This document shows, piece after piece, positions 48,201-56,627 of a stretch of 64,000 bases of DNA; position 1 is the first letter of the stretch; each line of letters opens with the position of its first letter. Below the pieces are notes generated by a model. It was not told the DNA's origin, made no database searches, and saw only the letters and a list, made by a program, of their open reading frames with translations. The stretch is from positions 248,001 through 312,000 of the forward strand of contig JADJOZ010000033.1 of assembly GCA_016713525.1 (NCBI GenBank), written 5' to 3'. The stretch comes from Bacteroidota bacterium (lineage in GTDB: Bacteria > Bacteroidota > Bacteroidia > AKYH767-A > OLB10). Both the position numbers and the translations under genes were made by a program.

Positions 48201-49077
48201 CGATACCGGTTGAATTCCACAAGTTATCAGTGTCAGTAAATTCAACTGCGGTTGCATAGTTCGTTCCATTGTTCAGATTTAATGTCCTCACACCTCCAAA
48301 ACCAATATCCGCTTTAAGTCTGTAACTACCCGGAGAAATACTATCGGTTGTCATGGTACGGATACCATTGTAAGCTGTAACTGCAGTAGCCGGTACATCG
48401 GTAGCGCAAATACGACTGATTTCATCAAGCGTTTCCCCTGTTTGTGCATCTATATAAATGTAAACTCTTTTTAATGGAATTTCACTGTAGATATCAAATT
48501 TGTAAGCTAATCTGTTTCGTTGTGCTTTTTGATAAATTACCAGTTCGCCTTTTTCTTTAGCACCTTCAAGTCCATTGTCAACGTGGTCATTATATTTTTC
48601 TGATGGAACAGCAGCAAGTGCTTTAGCAAATGCAGCGTCTGTAGACAGTGTTGGAGATGTTTGTGTCATGATATTTATATACCATTCCCCATTTGCAGAA
48701 GTAACATATCCGTTTTTAATATGTACATAGTAAACTCCGTGTTCTACTCTTATACCATTATAAAATTGTTGGTATCGATAATGCGTATAGCCATGCAAAT
48801 CACGTTCTGTTTTTTCAAGCCGCAATTCTTCTGCTTGTGTTAGTTGCAATAATTCATCACGCAACCAGTTCATGTGAGTTGCTTCTGAAATTTGCTGCGA
48901 ATTTCCGGGTTTAAAATAATCAACGCTCTTCCTTTCTTCACTGATTTTTAATAATGAAGCTCCTTTTACAATTGCTGATGCTTCTGCATCTCTGTAAATC
49001 TGAGACATCCCTGTAAAGGGTATCAGAAAAGTAATTGCAAGAAAGAAAAAGGTTTTTAAAATGAATTTTGTTTTCAT
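42271..49077 (-). CDS. Giant M4-family metalloprotease with PKD, GEVED, CUB and duplicated modules, T9SS cargo
   Basis: 2268 residues. A signal peptide ends near GMSQ. An FTP/PepSY propeptide covers about 50-215. The M4 (thermolysin-type) catalytic domain (about 225-545) has HEITH with H367, E368 and H371, and the third zinc ligand E391 in ALNESFSD, so it is catalytically complete. Then follow a PKD domain, a GEVED domain (YKDFTCGTATTV, DVRMWIDYNNDGSF), PKD, CUB (LYDSGGPLGGYQNNENCSLII) and PKD. Next come two copies of an approximately 300-residue module (about 1069-1375 and 1482-1790) flanking a choice-of-anchor D domain. PKD, GEVED and two further PKD domains lead to a T9SS sorting domain (TLLPNPFKDDVTIEF, end QRVLKIK). 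Surface or secreted protease; the tail probably binds matrix. Confidence 0.93.
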   Translation of the reverse strand: MKTKFILKTFFFLAITFLIPFTGMSQIYRDAEASAIVKGASLLKISEERKSVDYFKPGNSQQISEATHMNWLRDELLQLTQAEELRLEKTERDLHGYTHYRYQQFYNGIRVEHGVYYVHIKNGYVTSANGEWYINIMTQTSPTLSTDAAFAKALAAVPSEKYNDHVDNGLEGAKEKGELVIYQKAQRNRLAYKFDIYSEIPLKRVYIYIDAQTGETLDEISRICATDVPATAVTAYNGIRTMTTDSISPGSYRLKADIGFGGVRTLNLNNGTNYATAVEFTDTDNLWNSTGIDKYAYDAHFGTEATHEFYLTNFGRNSYDNAGAQMVSYVHYSNNYVNAFWNGNYMTYGDGDGVDFTPLTSLDIVGHEITHAVTQFSAALVYANESGALNESFSDCFGVSIDFFKNPTTANFLEGDQVNISGIPFRNMSNPNQYSHPDTYLGNFWSSAGAVHTNSGVMNYYYYLLCQGGSGTNDNGDTYSIVPIGMDHASEISYRNLTVYLTPNATYADARFYAIQSAIDLFGSCSDEEIQVTNAWYAAGVGGLFSNAVVAQFSSNINFVCTVPGTVNFINQSTNRCTYSWDFGDGNTSTQTSPGHTYTAAGTYTVELITYGTGLCGTSDTVTKTNYITITNGGGPVSASCSPVTLSYCCNAGITNVNFNTINNTTVDASEGYKDFTCGTATTVTAGDPVLVSVTTGTGVLEDVRMWIDYNNDGSFNNTDELVFISDNKTGNHTGVVQTPLTAVLNTPLRMRVIDDVAANTIISACYDPANGQAEDYTITFIANTLPPIADFIADQVSVPVGATVNFTDLTINAPTAWSWTFTGAVTTTSTDQNPSIVYNVPGIYPVTLTASNGFGNNSITKTAYIEVVTAVNMCGATTTISSQTGELYDSGGPLGGYQNNENCSLIIAPPCATSITLSFLQFVTQGSDILYVHDGDQLTDPIILTASGSNIPANVTATSGKMLIRWTSNSSTTFAGYYATWTSVIGSQIPTVANWSVPSFNPPFAIPVPFTDASTNAPESWLWDFGDGATSAQQNPSHAYFASGVFPVTLIVTNCVSTDTLTQNITVQAMPNIEVNPVSFGVSLNCNDSVTIPYTIYNTGTGDLVYNTTGGSFTDSVNVLSMTHGVDLTTEYPNTITAINNYFTKYNLTTSSTTDSAVFSSLLAGKDLVLFPEQESGTITQYPLFTPAIQNFMNNGGVALVLGSVGAGSQDRVYTMGMFTGNYMTNANTGIMTVTDTTHEYMENIPPTVAAVNATLYHNFTNPDKETLIIHNTGDVLSYRNIGTGRAVFLGFDYFASSAQTQRIIANIVENSRINALPPWVQTTSSSDTIAPGDSVVVYLTFNSSGLTAGLYTSQILINSNDTAHSPLIISITLNVAGDPLMTVSDSCLHFGQVGQYLSASQNITFGNNGCDTLQITSITPANNAYSVNPTTLSIAPGATQSVAVTFNPQTAGTFNSFLTVQSNDVDTVICLTGTSTLAPQILTVPDSIIVNLDACSDSVTIPLWIYNTGGPDLIFNASGYNLTDTVRVLALTQGVDMTGEYPNTIAAINAYFTKYTLTTSNTTDASVLTGLLNGIDLLLMPEQETGTSTHYTSFGPVVQNYMNAGGVVVVLGSVGGGSTNRIYDMGMFTGSFLTNVNTGTLTITDTTHAYMDNIPLSIPIPNATFYHSFTNPDKVTLATYNNNDVISYRNTGAGRGVFLGFDYFAFNAFTQRIIANIIQNGNSNSLSPWIQLSSLSDTLTPGDSTLIYVTLSSGQLAAGSYNSYLVINSNDPLNPIDSVYISMSINANPCADFDYASIGNCSGIVNFTDETVNGATSWLWDFGDGGTSTLENPVHTYISAGTYPVKLIACNVSGCDSITISVTIIGVNGPSAPLCSPITSAFCCSAGITNVTFNTINNTTQNAIQGFQDYSCTAATIVTQGLSYPIAVTTGATSNENVRCWIDFNNDGVFAAAENVFASQAIGTHNGNITIPLTAVLNTPLRMRIGSDRSVNSIPSPCINLVNGQFEDYTVTVISNSLPPVALAAIDSIDNCNGIVSFTDGSNNLPTTWLWYFGDGQTSVLQNPTHQYASSGVYQVSLVATNAFGSDSTSISVTVSVVSAAFTVSGLQQIGQTLQFTAATQTAATYLWNFGDGFLSTLINPTHIYTAAGSYPVTLTVTSGSCVVNLTDTIVILPVGIDLPEGMSSLTLLPNPFKDDVTIEFELNGEREISLQINDVLGRVVKEFARDLKLATGKHTFKFTGDAPGAYMVIFHIDGVPFTQRVLKIK

Positions 49078-49452
49078 GATGTGCGGGGGTTAAAAGTTCT
49101 GTAAATAACTTCTAATGATAAAAGTAATCCCTGACTTATCCAAACACTTTTTGGTGAATTATTACATTTCTGGTGTGAATAGATTGGCACACAATTGTAA
49201 AAATGGTTAATTATTTCTCATATTTTTCGTATCTAATTGAAATATAGTAGGATGTAAATATGTTAAAGGTTGAATTGCAAACGCATATGGGAACGAATAT
49301 TTGGTGAGGTTTTCGACCTTTTTATTGATATTCTAAGAAATTAAGTGACAATTATGGGAAAGCTTCCGTGCTTAAAAAACTTATGAATAGTTGGAATGCT
49401 ATCTGGAATTCATTATTTTAGTGCCATATCATTTTGAAAAGTTTATATCTTT
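49078..49452. other. Divergent intergenic region
   Basis: About 375 bp between the divergent M4 and ELWxTDGT-repeat genes. AT-rich, no coding frame, no clear hairpin. It must hold both promoters; I could not place a convincing -33/-7 pair. Confidence 0.45.
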
Positions 49453-51651
49453 ATGCTTATGTATAATAAAGAATTTAAAAAAAATATTTTGCAATTGACA
49501 GTTTTAATTGCTGCTTTATTGTTGATTAGCTCAGAAATTGTTAAGAGCCAGGCACGACAAATCGGATCATTTAGTTCAGATAGTTATGGTGGACTTTCAA
49601 CTTCTGTTCAGGCTGGAAACATTATTTTTTTCAGTGCAAATACACAAACATACGGACGTGAACTTTGGCGTACTGATGGTACCGAAGCAGGAACTTTCAT
49701 GGTTGCTGATATTAACCCCGGATTAGGTGGAAGTATAATTGGATATTTTGAATATACCTCTCATGTAATGAATGGTATTATTTATTTTCGTGCCGATGAT
49801 GGTGTTAATGGAATAGAGTTGTGGCGAAGTGATGGTACTGCTTTGGGAACTTATATGGTATTAGATATTGTTCCCGGTTCGGGCAGTGGTGCTCCCGGTG
49901 GATTTACTCACACTAATAACATGCTTTTTTTTACTGCCGGCACAGGAAGCTCTTTGTGGCGTAGTGATGGCACTACCGCTGGCACGTTTTCTATTGGTTC
50001 TTTCCAAATAGTTTCTAATCTAACCGGCTTCAATGGTAATGTTTATTTCTCTGCCGATATTAATAACAGTGGTCAGGAGTTATGGAAGAGTAACGGTACT
50101 GTTGCAGGAACACAATTATTAAAGGATCTCAATGGTGTATTTGGTGCTTCCTTACCATGTAATTTTCATGTTACACCAAATATACTTTATTTTATGGCTA
50201 ACACAAATGATGGATGGGAATTGTGGAAAACAACCGGAAGTAATGCATCTACCGTGCAGGTGAAAGATATTAATCCCGGAAATGCAGGAGGTGTTTTGTC
50301 GGTTTATAGTGTAGCTAATGCCGGCAATATAGGTAATACACTTTATTTTAGTGCTAATGATGGAGTAACGGGATATCAGCTTTGGAAATCTGATGGCACT
50401 GATGCCGGTACCGTTCGAATTTCTAATTTGGCAAATGGGGTTGACCAGAATGGTGCATTTCCAGTTGTTAATGGTAAGGTATTGGTAAATAATTATGCCA
50501 GTGAATTCTTCTGGCAGTATGATCCGGTAACTGATATCTTTGATGAGTCTGCCTATCCTTCCCGAATTTGGTTTAATAGCTATGAAGGGAAATACATTTT
50601 TTCAGGTAACGAAATGTATTATACAGATAAAGATAGTGTTTTTGGTTGTGAAATATATTATGCTGATGGGAATACTGGCACATCCCCATTCTTTCTGGAA
50701 TCGCATTTAACCGATAATTGGTTTTTCAGCTCTACGCAAGGTTTTAATACCATATGTGGAATTTCAGGAACAAACCTTATTTTTTCTCAGGCTCGTTCTC
50801 CCTACAATGCAGTTATACCACTTTTTTCAATAGACCTTTCTGCTTCTTCCAGTTGTTCATATCCTTCCGTGGTTTTTCCAGTACCTTTATCATTTACGAG
50901 TGCTCACTTTGTATGGAGTTATATTCCTGATGCATCACAGTATGAGTTGCAGTATCGTTTGCAGGGAAACCCTTCCTGGAACTCAGAAATAACCGCACAA
51001 ACTTATGTCGCCTTAAATAACTTAACAGATTCAGCTAATTATGAATATCGGATCAGGGCTTACTGTAATGGTGCGTGGACAGCGTTTTCTGATATTAAAA
51101 ATTATAACTCCGGACAAACTGTAAATGATTATATCTTGCATATATTAGCTAATAAATCAGAAAATGATTCTACTCACAGAATATACTGGCTCAAAACCCC
51201 TCAAATAACCAACATGCAAATAAGATACCGTGTTGCGGGTACTACAACATGGCAGACTGTTAGCAATTCTAATGGGTATCGACGACTAACAGGATTAATA
51301 CCTGACACATTTTATGAGTATCAATGGCGTGCTAACTGGGGTGGTACCTGGGATCAGTGGTTTCCTTCAACGTTGTATTTTTATACGAAAAATGAAACTC
51401 TTACCGGTGTTGCCGACATAATTCCTGACAACATGGTGCCATTGATTTATCCGAATCCAGTATCAAATAATTTGCAAGGTAATTTTCCTGATGAAACGGA
51501 GTACTACATCACCGATATCTCAGGTAGAATTTGTCAACAGGGTTTCTTTAATAACAATAATGTAAATGTAACATCGCTCGAATCCGGATTATATATACTT
51601 ATTGTACATGGTGGCATCTCCAACAGCTCAATTAAGTTTGTGAAAAAGTGA
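49453..51651 (+). CDS. ELWxTDGTxxGT-repeat T9SS protein with fibronectin-like domains
   Basis: 732 residues. A hydrophobic start (LTVLIAALLLISSEIVKS) is followed by about six repeats of the form GxELWRTDGTxAGTxMVxDINPG (about 40-330). This repeat is typical of long surface proteins of Bacteroidota and some proteobacteria. Two fibronectin-III-like domains (YELQYRLQGNPSW, MQIRYRVAGTTTW) occupy about 455-640. The T9SS sorting domain is PLIYPNPVSNNLQGNF with end SIKFVKK. The repeat part probably forms a propeller. Function unknown. Confidence 0.83.
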   Translation: MLMYNKEFKKNILQLTVLIAALLLISSEIVKSQARQIGSFSSDSYGGLSTSVQAGNIIFFSANTQTYGRELWRTDGTEAGTFMVADINPGLGGSIIGYFEYTSHVMNGIIYFRADDGVNGIELWRSDGTALGTYMVLDIVPGSGSGAPGGFTHTNNMLFFTAGTGSSLWRSDGTTAGTFSIGSFQIVSNLTGFNGNVYFSADINNSGQELWKSNGTVAGTQLLKDLNGVFGASLPCNFHVTPNILYFMANTNDGWELWKTTGSNASTVQVKDINPGNAGGVLSVYSVANAGNIGNTLYFSANDGVTGYQLWKSDGTDAGTVRISNLANGVDQNGAFPVVNGKVLVNNYASEFFWQYDPVTDIFDESAYPSRIWFNSYEGKYIFSGNEMYYTDKDSVFGCEIYYADGNTGTSPFFLESHLTDNWFFSSTQGFNTICGISGTNLIFSQARSPYNAVIPLFSIDLSASSSCSYPSVVFPVPLSFTSAHFVWSYIPDASQYELQYRLQGNPSWNSEITAQTYVALNNLTDSANYEYRIRAYCNGAWTAFSDIKNYNSGQTVNDYILHILANKSENDSTHRIYWLKTPQITNMQIRYRVAGTTTWQTVSNSNGYRRLTGLIPDTFYEYQWRANWGGTWDQWFPSTLYFYTKNETLTGVADIIPDNMVPLIYPNPVSNNLQGNFPDETEYYITDISGRICQQGFFNNNNVNVTSLESGLYILIVHGGISNSSIKFVKK

Positions 51652-51902
51652 TCCGCATTATAATTCTAAGATTTCCTGTTTGTCTATTAAAGAATGATTT
51701 TTCAAAGTACTTCATTTTTTAGAAAATCAAGATTAGAATTTATCCTTACTTTGGATTTGAGGCATTCTACCAATTATTGTATTCGATTCGCCAAAATTAT
51801 TTTATGGCATTTGCTAAAACCTTAATTTTATAAAGCAAATAATTTTGTATCACATGCGTTGCAACTTGACCTAACCCTCTCATCTAGCCCCCCAAATGAT
51901 TT

Positions 51903-52310
51903 ATGCATCATTATCCTTTTTTGAATTCACGCCAATGGCTGCTGGTAATTAGAATTGTAACAGCTTTATTGCTGGTAGCACATGGGTTTATCCGTGTCTA
52001 TGAAGGTACTGTAAGTGAATTTGGAGAATTCCTGAATGCAAATGGATTTCCATTGGCCATTTTCCTTGCATGGGGAATTACGGCTTTTGAAATTATTGGT
52101 GGTTTAATGATGGCCGCAGGACTTTTTCGAAAAGTTATTGCTACTATATTTATATTCGAATTATTAATGGGAATTATCCTGGTTCATGCTGGCCGGGGCT
52201 GGTTTGTAGTAGGACATAGCACAGGAGGAATGGAATATAGTGTGTTGCTTATTGTCTGCCTTCTTGCTATTGCAGCAACTGAGCAAAAACCCGAAGAAAG
52301 TAATTATTGA
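51903..52310 (+). CDS. DoxX-family membrane protein
   Basis: 135 residues, four transmembrane helices (IRIVTALLLVAHGFIRVY, LAWGITAFEIIGGLMMAAGLF, IATIFIFELLMGIILVH and SVLLIVCLLAIAAT). Family features are the G-x-E-hydrophobic of helix 2 and an HG motif in helix 1. DoxX relatives include thiosulfate:quinone oxidoreductase subunits and SodA-linked membrane oxidoreductase parts, but small DoxX proteins have no fixed role. Its 3' end overlaps the convergent L,D-transpeptidase gene by 7 bp. Confidence 0.8.
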   Translation: MHHYPFLNSRQWLLVIRIVTALLLVAHGFIRVYEGTVSEFGEFLNANGFPLAIFLAWGITAFEIIGGLMMAAGLFRKVIATIFIFELLMGIILVHAGRGWFVVGHSTGGMEYSVLLIVCLLAIAATEQKPEESNY

Positions 52311-53066
52311 AATTCGTAGCTACCTTTTGAATTTACCGATACCTGCAAGGGTTTCTTAGTTTTCTCGAACAAGCGTGAGCCCTCACTAAGTTTATTCCAA
52401 AAATTAATCATCGTTTTGTTGCTCTTATAATCGGCTAGTAGCGATGCATAGTACTTTCCATCAAACCGTGCAGGAAAAATATAAACTGGAATTTTTAATT
52501 GACCATTAGTTCGTGCTTCGGTAGCAAGCACATACAGCTCTTTAATTTTTTCATCGGTCAATGGCAAACATCCAATAGTAACACATTTGCCATGAATAAA
52601 AATATCGCCACCCGGATTTAATCCTTTACTACGAATGCGATCTGCTGCGTTCGGATAATTTATTTTAAGTGATAAATGATAACTACTGACGGGATTAAAA
52701 GTGCTGATATGATAGAATCCCTCCGGCACTTGCAGATCACCCGATTTAACTTTGGGCCCTGCAACACCTGAAGCGGCACAAACGGGATAAGTAATTATTT
52801 TTTAAAAAAGTGGAGTGCTTGTTATCTGTTGCCCAAACCTCGAGTTCCTGTTCTGCTTTATAAGCGATCAGAAGCAGATGCACACTCTCTATGTTTAGGG
52901 CATTCGATTTCAAAACCGATTTCACCACAGCTTCCTTATCAGCATAAGCCTCACGTACGCGTACATACTTCTTTTGCTCCGATTTAAAATCAGAAGTCAG
53001 AAAGCTGATTAGCAGTAACGGGATAAAAAGTAGGGTGGTAAGATTCATTATTTCGAAACGCTGCAT
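52304..53066 (-). CDS. YafK-type L,D-transpeptidase, frameshifted
   Basis: The N-terminal part starts at 53066 (or the ATG at 53048, MNLTTLLFIPLLLISFLTS). It has YADKEAVVKSVLK and VHLLLIAYKAEQELEVW. The second part lies in the next frame, with YPVCAASGVAGPK, VPEGFYHISTFNP and the YkuD catalytic motif HGKCVTIGCLPLTD (catalytic Cys in GC). One extra base in the six-base run at 52798-52803 joins them. YafK-like enzymes act on peptidoglycan cross-links or anchored proteins in the periplasm. A GTG in the second fragment is only an apparent start. Confidence 0.82.
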
Positions 53067-53328
53067 GCGTGTAAATATTTTAGAGTGTAAGGAGTTTTCC
53101 CTTTTGACCGTTTACTGAATTTAATGACGCGGCTTTGCCGTCAATGACCCAATGACGCAGCTTTGATGCAAATTTATCCATCTGCCAACCTATTTGGGGA
53201 ATTATAAAAAATTGATTGTCAGTTACATATCAGTCTGTCCATATTCCATCAAAATTTAGTTAGATCAGTTCGGAGCGAATTATTTTGACTATACTTCTTT
53301 GTATATTTGTTTTTTAAAAATTATTCTC

Positions 53329-53559
53329 ATGACAACGACAGCAATAAAAAAGCAAGTAGACAATTACCTTCCGTTACTTTCTGCAAAACAACAGGCATTG
53401 ATACTTGAAATGATTAAGAGTTTCTTAAATGTAGATAAGGATACCAAACGGATGTCCCGAAAGCAATATAACAAAGAAATCAAGGATGCTGTTTCTCGAA
53501 TCGAGAAAGGCACTTCAGTTTCACACAAAGATGCGCTTAAGGAATTGTCTAAATGGTAA
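53329..53559 (+). CDS. Antitoxin of a ParE-type pair
   Basis: 76 residues from the ATG at 53329. The N-terminus TAIKKQVDNYLPLLSAKQQALILEMIKSFL is helical. The rest (NKEIKDAVSRIEKGTSVSHKDALKELSKW) has the amphipathic tail expected for toxin wrapping. It precedes and overlaps a ParE/RelE toxin gene by 7 bp, the usual order. No ribbon-helix-helix motif is obvious, so the DNA-binding mode is unclear. A TATATTTG element at 53302-53309 gives a plausible promoter. Confidence 0.75.
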   Translation: MTTTAIKKQVDNYLPLLSAKQQALILEMIKSFLNVDKDTKRMSRKQYNKEIKDAVSRIEKGTSVSHKDALKELSKW

Positions 53560-53864
53560 ATCCCAGGTTAAAAATAGTCTGGGACAGAAATGCTCTTGAC
53601 CATTTTAAGGAAATTCTAAATTTTCTTGAAAAACAAAGTCATCAAGCTCCTAAAATTGTAAAGAGTGCTATCATAGCCAGGCTTAACCTAATTAAAATAA
53701 ACCCACTCATTTGTGAGTTGGACAAATTAAAAAACTCTCCAAACAAGGAATTTCGAGCTTTTGTAGTTTTCAGTTATCGTGTGACATATCAAATTAAAAC
53801 TGATGCAAAAGAAATTCGAATTCTCAGAATTAAACACACTAGCCAAGAACCTCTTGGTTATTAA
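53553..53864 (+). CDS. ParE/RelE-family toxin
   Basis: 103 residues with the RelE/ParE fold pattern: an N-terminal strand (LKIVWDRNALDHFKEILNFLEKQS), helices, and a C-terminal sheet (FRAFVVFSYRVTYQIKTDAKEIRILRIKHTSQEP). The conserved Arg and RILRIKHTSQ tail place it nearer ParE (gyrase poison) or a related plasmid-stabilisation protein than true RelE ribonuclease. The pair forms a chromosomal type II toxin-antitoxin module. Confidence 0.82.
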   Translation: MVNPRLKIVWDRNALDHFKEILNFLEKQSHQAPKIVKSAIIARLNLIKINPLICELDKLKNSPNKEFRAFVVFSYRVTYQIKTDAKEIRILRIKHTSQEPLGY

Positions 53865-54457
53865 AGCTAGTTGTGACGCCAAGCTAAATAATGATAAGCA
53901 TAAAAAATCCTCTGCGATGTTTTGGAAAAATTCGTGTCCACTTTGACCGATCAGGTTTATCTGAACTCAATATTTTCTTAATCGCCCACTTTTTGTTTTA
54001 AAGACACACGCTTACAATATCTGCAAAATTTTCCCCGACGCCACCAACCCCATTTAAAGCAGAATTTTCAAAAAAAATTTTCAACACCCAAGGGTTTACC
54101 CTTGTTTTTTGTTCTTTATGATTTTATAAAGTATTGATATTTAACCTTATGGAATATTTGAAATTAGCAGTCTAAAATTAGGTTGGTTGATTTTGATGGT
54201 GTAATTTTAACAGATGCCAACAGAGAATCAGAATGGCTAAAATAAATCCTGACAATACCAATAATGCAATCAATAAAAGCGATTCATATTATACAAAAAG
54301 TGAAATTATAATAACAGATATACGAAACTCCCAACAATTATTAATCAAATGATTTGTATTCGATTAAGAATAGGTGGAGATTCAGATGGTTCGTGTAATG
54401 ATGGTAATCGGATATGCTTTCCCTCCAAATAAACCGTATTGTTAAATTCAAACTGAT
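53865..54457. other. Gene-poor spacer after the toxin-antitoxin pair
   Basis: About 590 bp. It contains a compact hairpin with T-run at 54089-54110 and a 39-codon open frame at 54233-54352 (starts MAKINPDN). I do not regard that frame as a supported gene. An accessory insertion is likely because it adjoins the toxin-antitoxin genes, but no repeat or integrase is seen. Confidence 0.45.
54089..54110 (+). terminator. Small hairpin terminator
   Basis: CAAGGG-TTTA-CCCTTG followed by six T. It lies 225 bp past the toxin gene, with no visible gene directly upstream. Confidence 0.55.
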
Positions 54458-56320
54458 ATGAAAACTTTCTCTTTATTAATTTCAATTTTGTTAATAATTC
54501 AATTAGCAAACGCCCAAATTCCTTTCCAAAAAAGTTTTGGAGGAACAAATACAAATAGTGGCAACTCAGTTCAACAAACAAACGATAACGGATACGTTGC
54601 AGTTGGATATACAGCAGCTTTTGGTGCAGGTGCCTTTGATGTTTTTATTATTAAAACAGACTCATCAGGTAATCCTGTTTGGAAAATAGCGATTGGTGAA
54701 ACATCGAGCGATTTTGCAAATGACGTTCAACAGACAAGCGATAGCGGATTTGTTGTATGCGGATATTCCAATTCTTCTTTCAGCGGAGGTTTTGCAGGTG
54801 AAAATATTTATCTGATAAAGTTAAATTATAACGGAAGCATTTTATGGTCTAAAATTATTGGTGGAGCAGGGAACGAAAGAGCCAACTCAGTTAGGCAAAC
54901 ATCGGATGGCGGTTTTTTAATTGCAGGAACAACTGATAGTTGGGGAGCCGGAGGTAATGATTTTTATCTCGTTAAAACCGATGCAAGTGGTAATGTTAGT
55001 TGGACAAAAACATTTGGAGGGGCATTTGATGATGTGGCAAATTCAGTGAAACAAACTTCTGATGGCGGTTACATTGTTGCGGGTGAAACAAACAGTTTTG
55101 GTGCGGGAGATATAGATTTCTACCTTATTAAAACTGATGCATTTGGTACTCTTACCTGGTCAAAATCATTTGGAGGAGGAGGCGGTGATTGGCTGTATTC
55201 CGTGGTTCAGGCATCGGATAATGGTTATGTTATGGGCGGTTATTCAATTAGTTTTTTAGGTGCTGGTGAAGCTGATGCGGTTGTAATTAAAACGGATAGT
55301 TTAGGAAATATTCTTTGGAGCAAAACATATGGCGAACAATATGGAGACGTTGCTTCATCAGTTGTGCGAACAAATGATAATGGTTATGCTTTATGCGGTG
55401 GCCAATCAACTTTTCCTGTTTCAATGGTTGACAAAGGGCTTCTTTTCAAGATTGACAGCTTGGGTAATTTCATGTGGGCAAATACTTTTATAAATAGTAA
55501 TGATGTTCAAAGGAGCGTTTGTAAAACAAGTGATGGAGGTTATATTTTAACTGGTGATAGATTTCCCGTTTCAGGAATTGACTTAGTCATAATCAAGACA
55601 AATGCAAATGGAACAGGTGGATGCAATGAACAATCTACAACTTTAACATCAACAAATATTTTTCCGCAAGTTTCAATTCCAGCAACGTTAAGTTCAAGTG
55701 GAGGAACGGCATTAACCGTAACTTCTATATCAAGCAGTGGAGGAATCGTTTCAAACCCATGCAGTTGCTCATCTTATTTTACGCTATTTCCTGATGCAAT
55801 TCCTCATAATTGGATTGCAGTAAATCAGGCAACTGGTCAACCACCTATTACTTATAGTTGGAGCTGGGGTGATGGTTCAGCTAGTTCTTCGGGTCCAACA
55901 CCCTCTCACACGTACAGTACAGCAGGATACTATAACATTTGTCTTTCCATTACGGATATTGCAGGATGTACAAGCACATACTGCGATTCTTCAACATATT
56001 TGTTCAAAAGCAACGGAACGATGGTTAATATGAATGTAATATTGCCTACAGGTATTAATATTATAGAACCTGAAAAAAATACAATTTCTTTTTCCCCAAA
56101 TCCGACATCAGGAATATTTGTAATCAACTTTCCTGAAAATTTCCAAAAAGGTAAGATTGAAATTCATAATGTATTGGGGGAACTAGTTTATGTTGATAGG
56201 ATGGATGAAATAAACAAAAAAGAAATAAATCTAAAAAATATTAACTCGGGGGTTTATTTTGTGAAAGTGTTTGACGGAGAAAGGAGTTACTGCAAGAAAC
56301 TAATTGTGGAACAAGATTGA
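54458..56320 (+). CDS. Beta-propeller T9SS protein with PKD domain
   Basis: 620 residues. A signal peptide (MKTFSLLISILLIIQLANAQ) is followed by seven or so repeats of the pattern WSKxxGGxxxDxxxSVxQTSDGGYIVAGxTxSFGAGxxDxYLIKTDxxG (about 22-385). A PKD domain (about 470-520, YSWSWGDGSASSSGPTPSHTYS) comes next, and then a T9SS sorting domain (SFSPNPTSGIFVINF, end KLIVEQD). The repeats are of the surface propeller type. Function not known; the Gly/Asp-rich turns suggest calcium binding. Confidence 0.83.
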   Translation: MKTFSLLISILLIIQLANAQIPFQKSFGGTNTNSGNSVQQTNDNGYVAVGYTAAFGAGAFDVFIIKTDSSGNPVWKIAIGETSSDFANDVQQTSDSGFVVCGYSNSSFSGGFAGENIYLIKLNYNGSILWSKIIGGAGNERANSVRQTSDGGFLIAGTTDSWGAGGNDFYLVKTDASGNVSWTKTFGGAFDDVANSVKQTSDGGYIVAGETNSFGAGDIDFYLIKTDAFGTLTWSKSFGGGGGDWLYSVVQASDNGYVMGGYSISFLGAGEADAVVIKTDSLGNILWSKTYGEQYGDVASSVVRTNDNGYALCGGQSTFPVSMVDKGLLFKIDSLGNFMWANTFINSNDVQRSVCKTSDGGYILTGDRFPVSGIDLVIIKTNANGTGGCNEQSTTLTSTNIFPQVSIPATLSSSGGTALTVTSISSSGGIVSNPCSCSSYFTLFPDAIPHNWIAVNQATGQPPITYSWSWGDGSASSSGPTPSHTYSTAGYYNICLSITDIAGCTSTYCDSSTYLFKSNGTMVNMNVILPTGINIIEPEKNTISFSPNPTSGIFVINFPENFQKGKIEIHNVLGELVYVDRMDEINKKEINLKNINSGVYFVKVFDGERSYCKKLIVEQD

Positions 56321-56627
56321 AACGACGGATTTTCATGGATACAGTGGCACAACTGATAAAAGGTAGATCTAAAGGAAATAAAAAAAGAACGACTTTGAGG
56401 GATAAAAAATGATTTGCTGTTGCTAAACAGTGTAGGTAAAACAGTTTGGAGTTAGCAGAAAGTTTGTATCTTCGTCTAAACTTTTGTACTGAAAAGCCAG
56501 ACCATCACCAATATGCAAATCGTTAAGCACATTTTTAGTATAGCATTTTGCCTTTTGTCTGCATATTAGGTATCTTTCATATATTTACTCCGTTATTTGC
56601 AGACTTTCAGTCAACATCCTCATCAAA
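56321..56627. other. Intergenic spacer
   Basis: About 310 bp between two same-strand T9SS genes. No gene, strong hairpin or repeat is seen. Confidence 0.45.

Noticed and set aside
52304..52729. Independent short L,D-transpeptidase gene
   Set aside because: Its apparent GTG start is inside the protein; the N-terminal half and signal peptide are in the next frame just upstream.
754..52803. Programmed ribosomal frameshifting as a common cause of the interrupted genes
   Set aside because: Directions differ (-1 and +1), no shared slippery site, and unrelated gene families are affected; random run-length errors explain it better.
54186..54242. Reading VDFDGVILTDAN, which resembles the first motif of HAD phosphatases
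   Set aside because: Only 19 codons long, ends in a stop, no other HAD motif nearby; probably chance.
54233..54352. 39-codon frame starting MAKINPDN
   Set aside because: No ribosome site, overlap or family; composition is like the AT-rich spacer.
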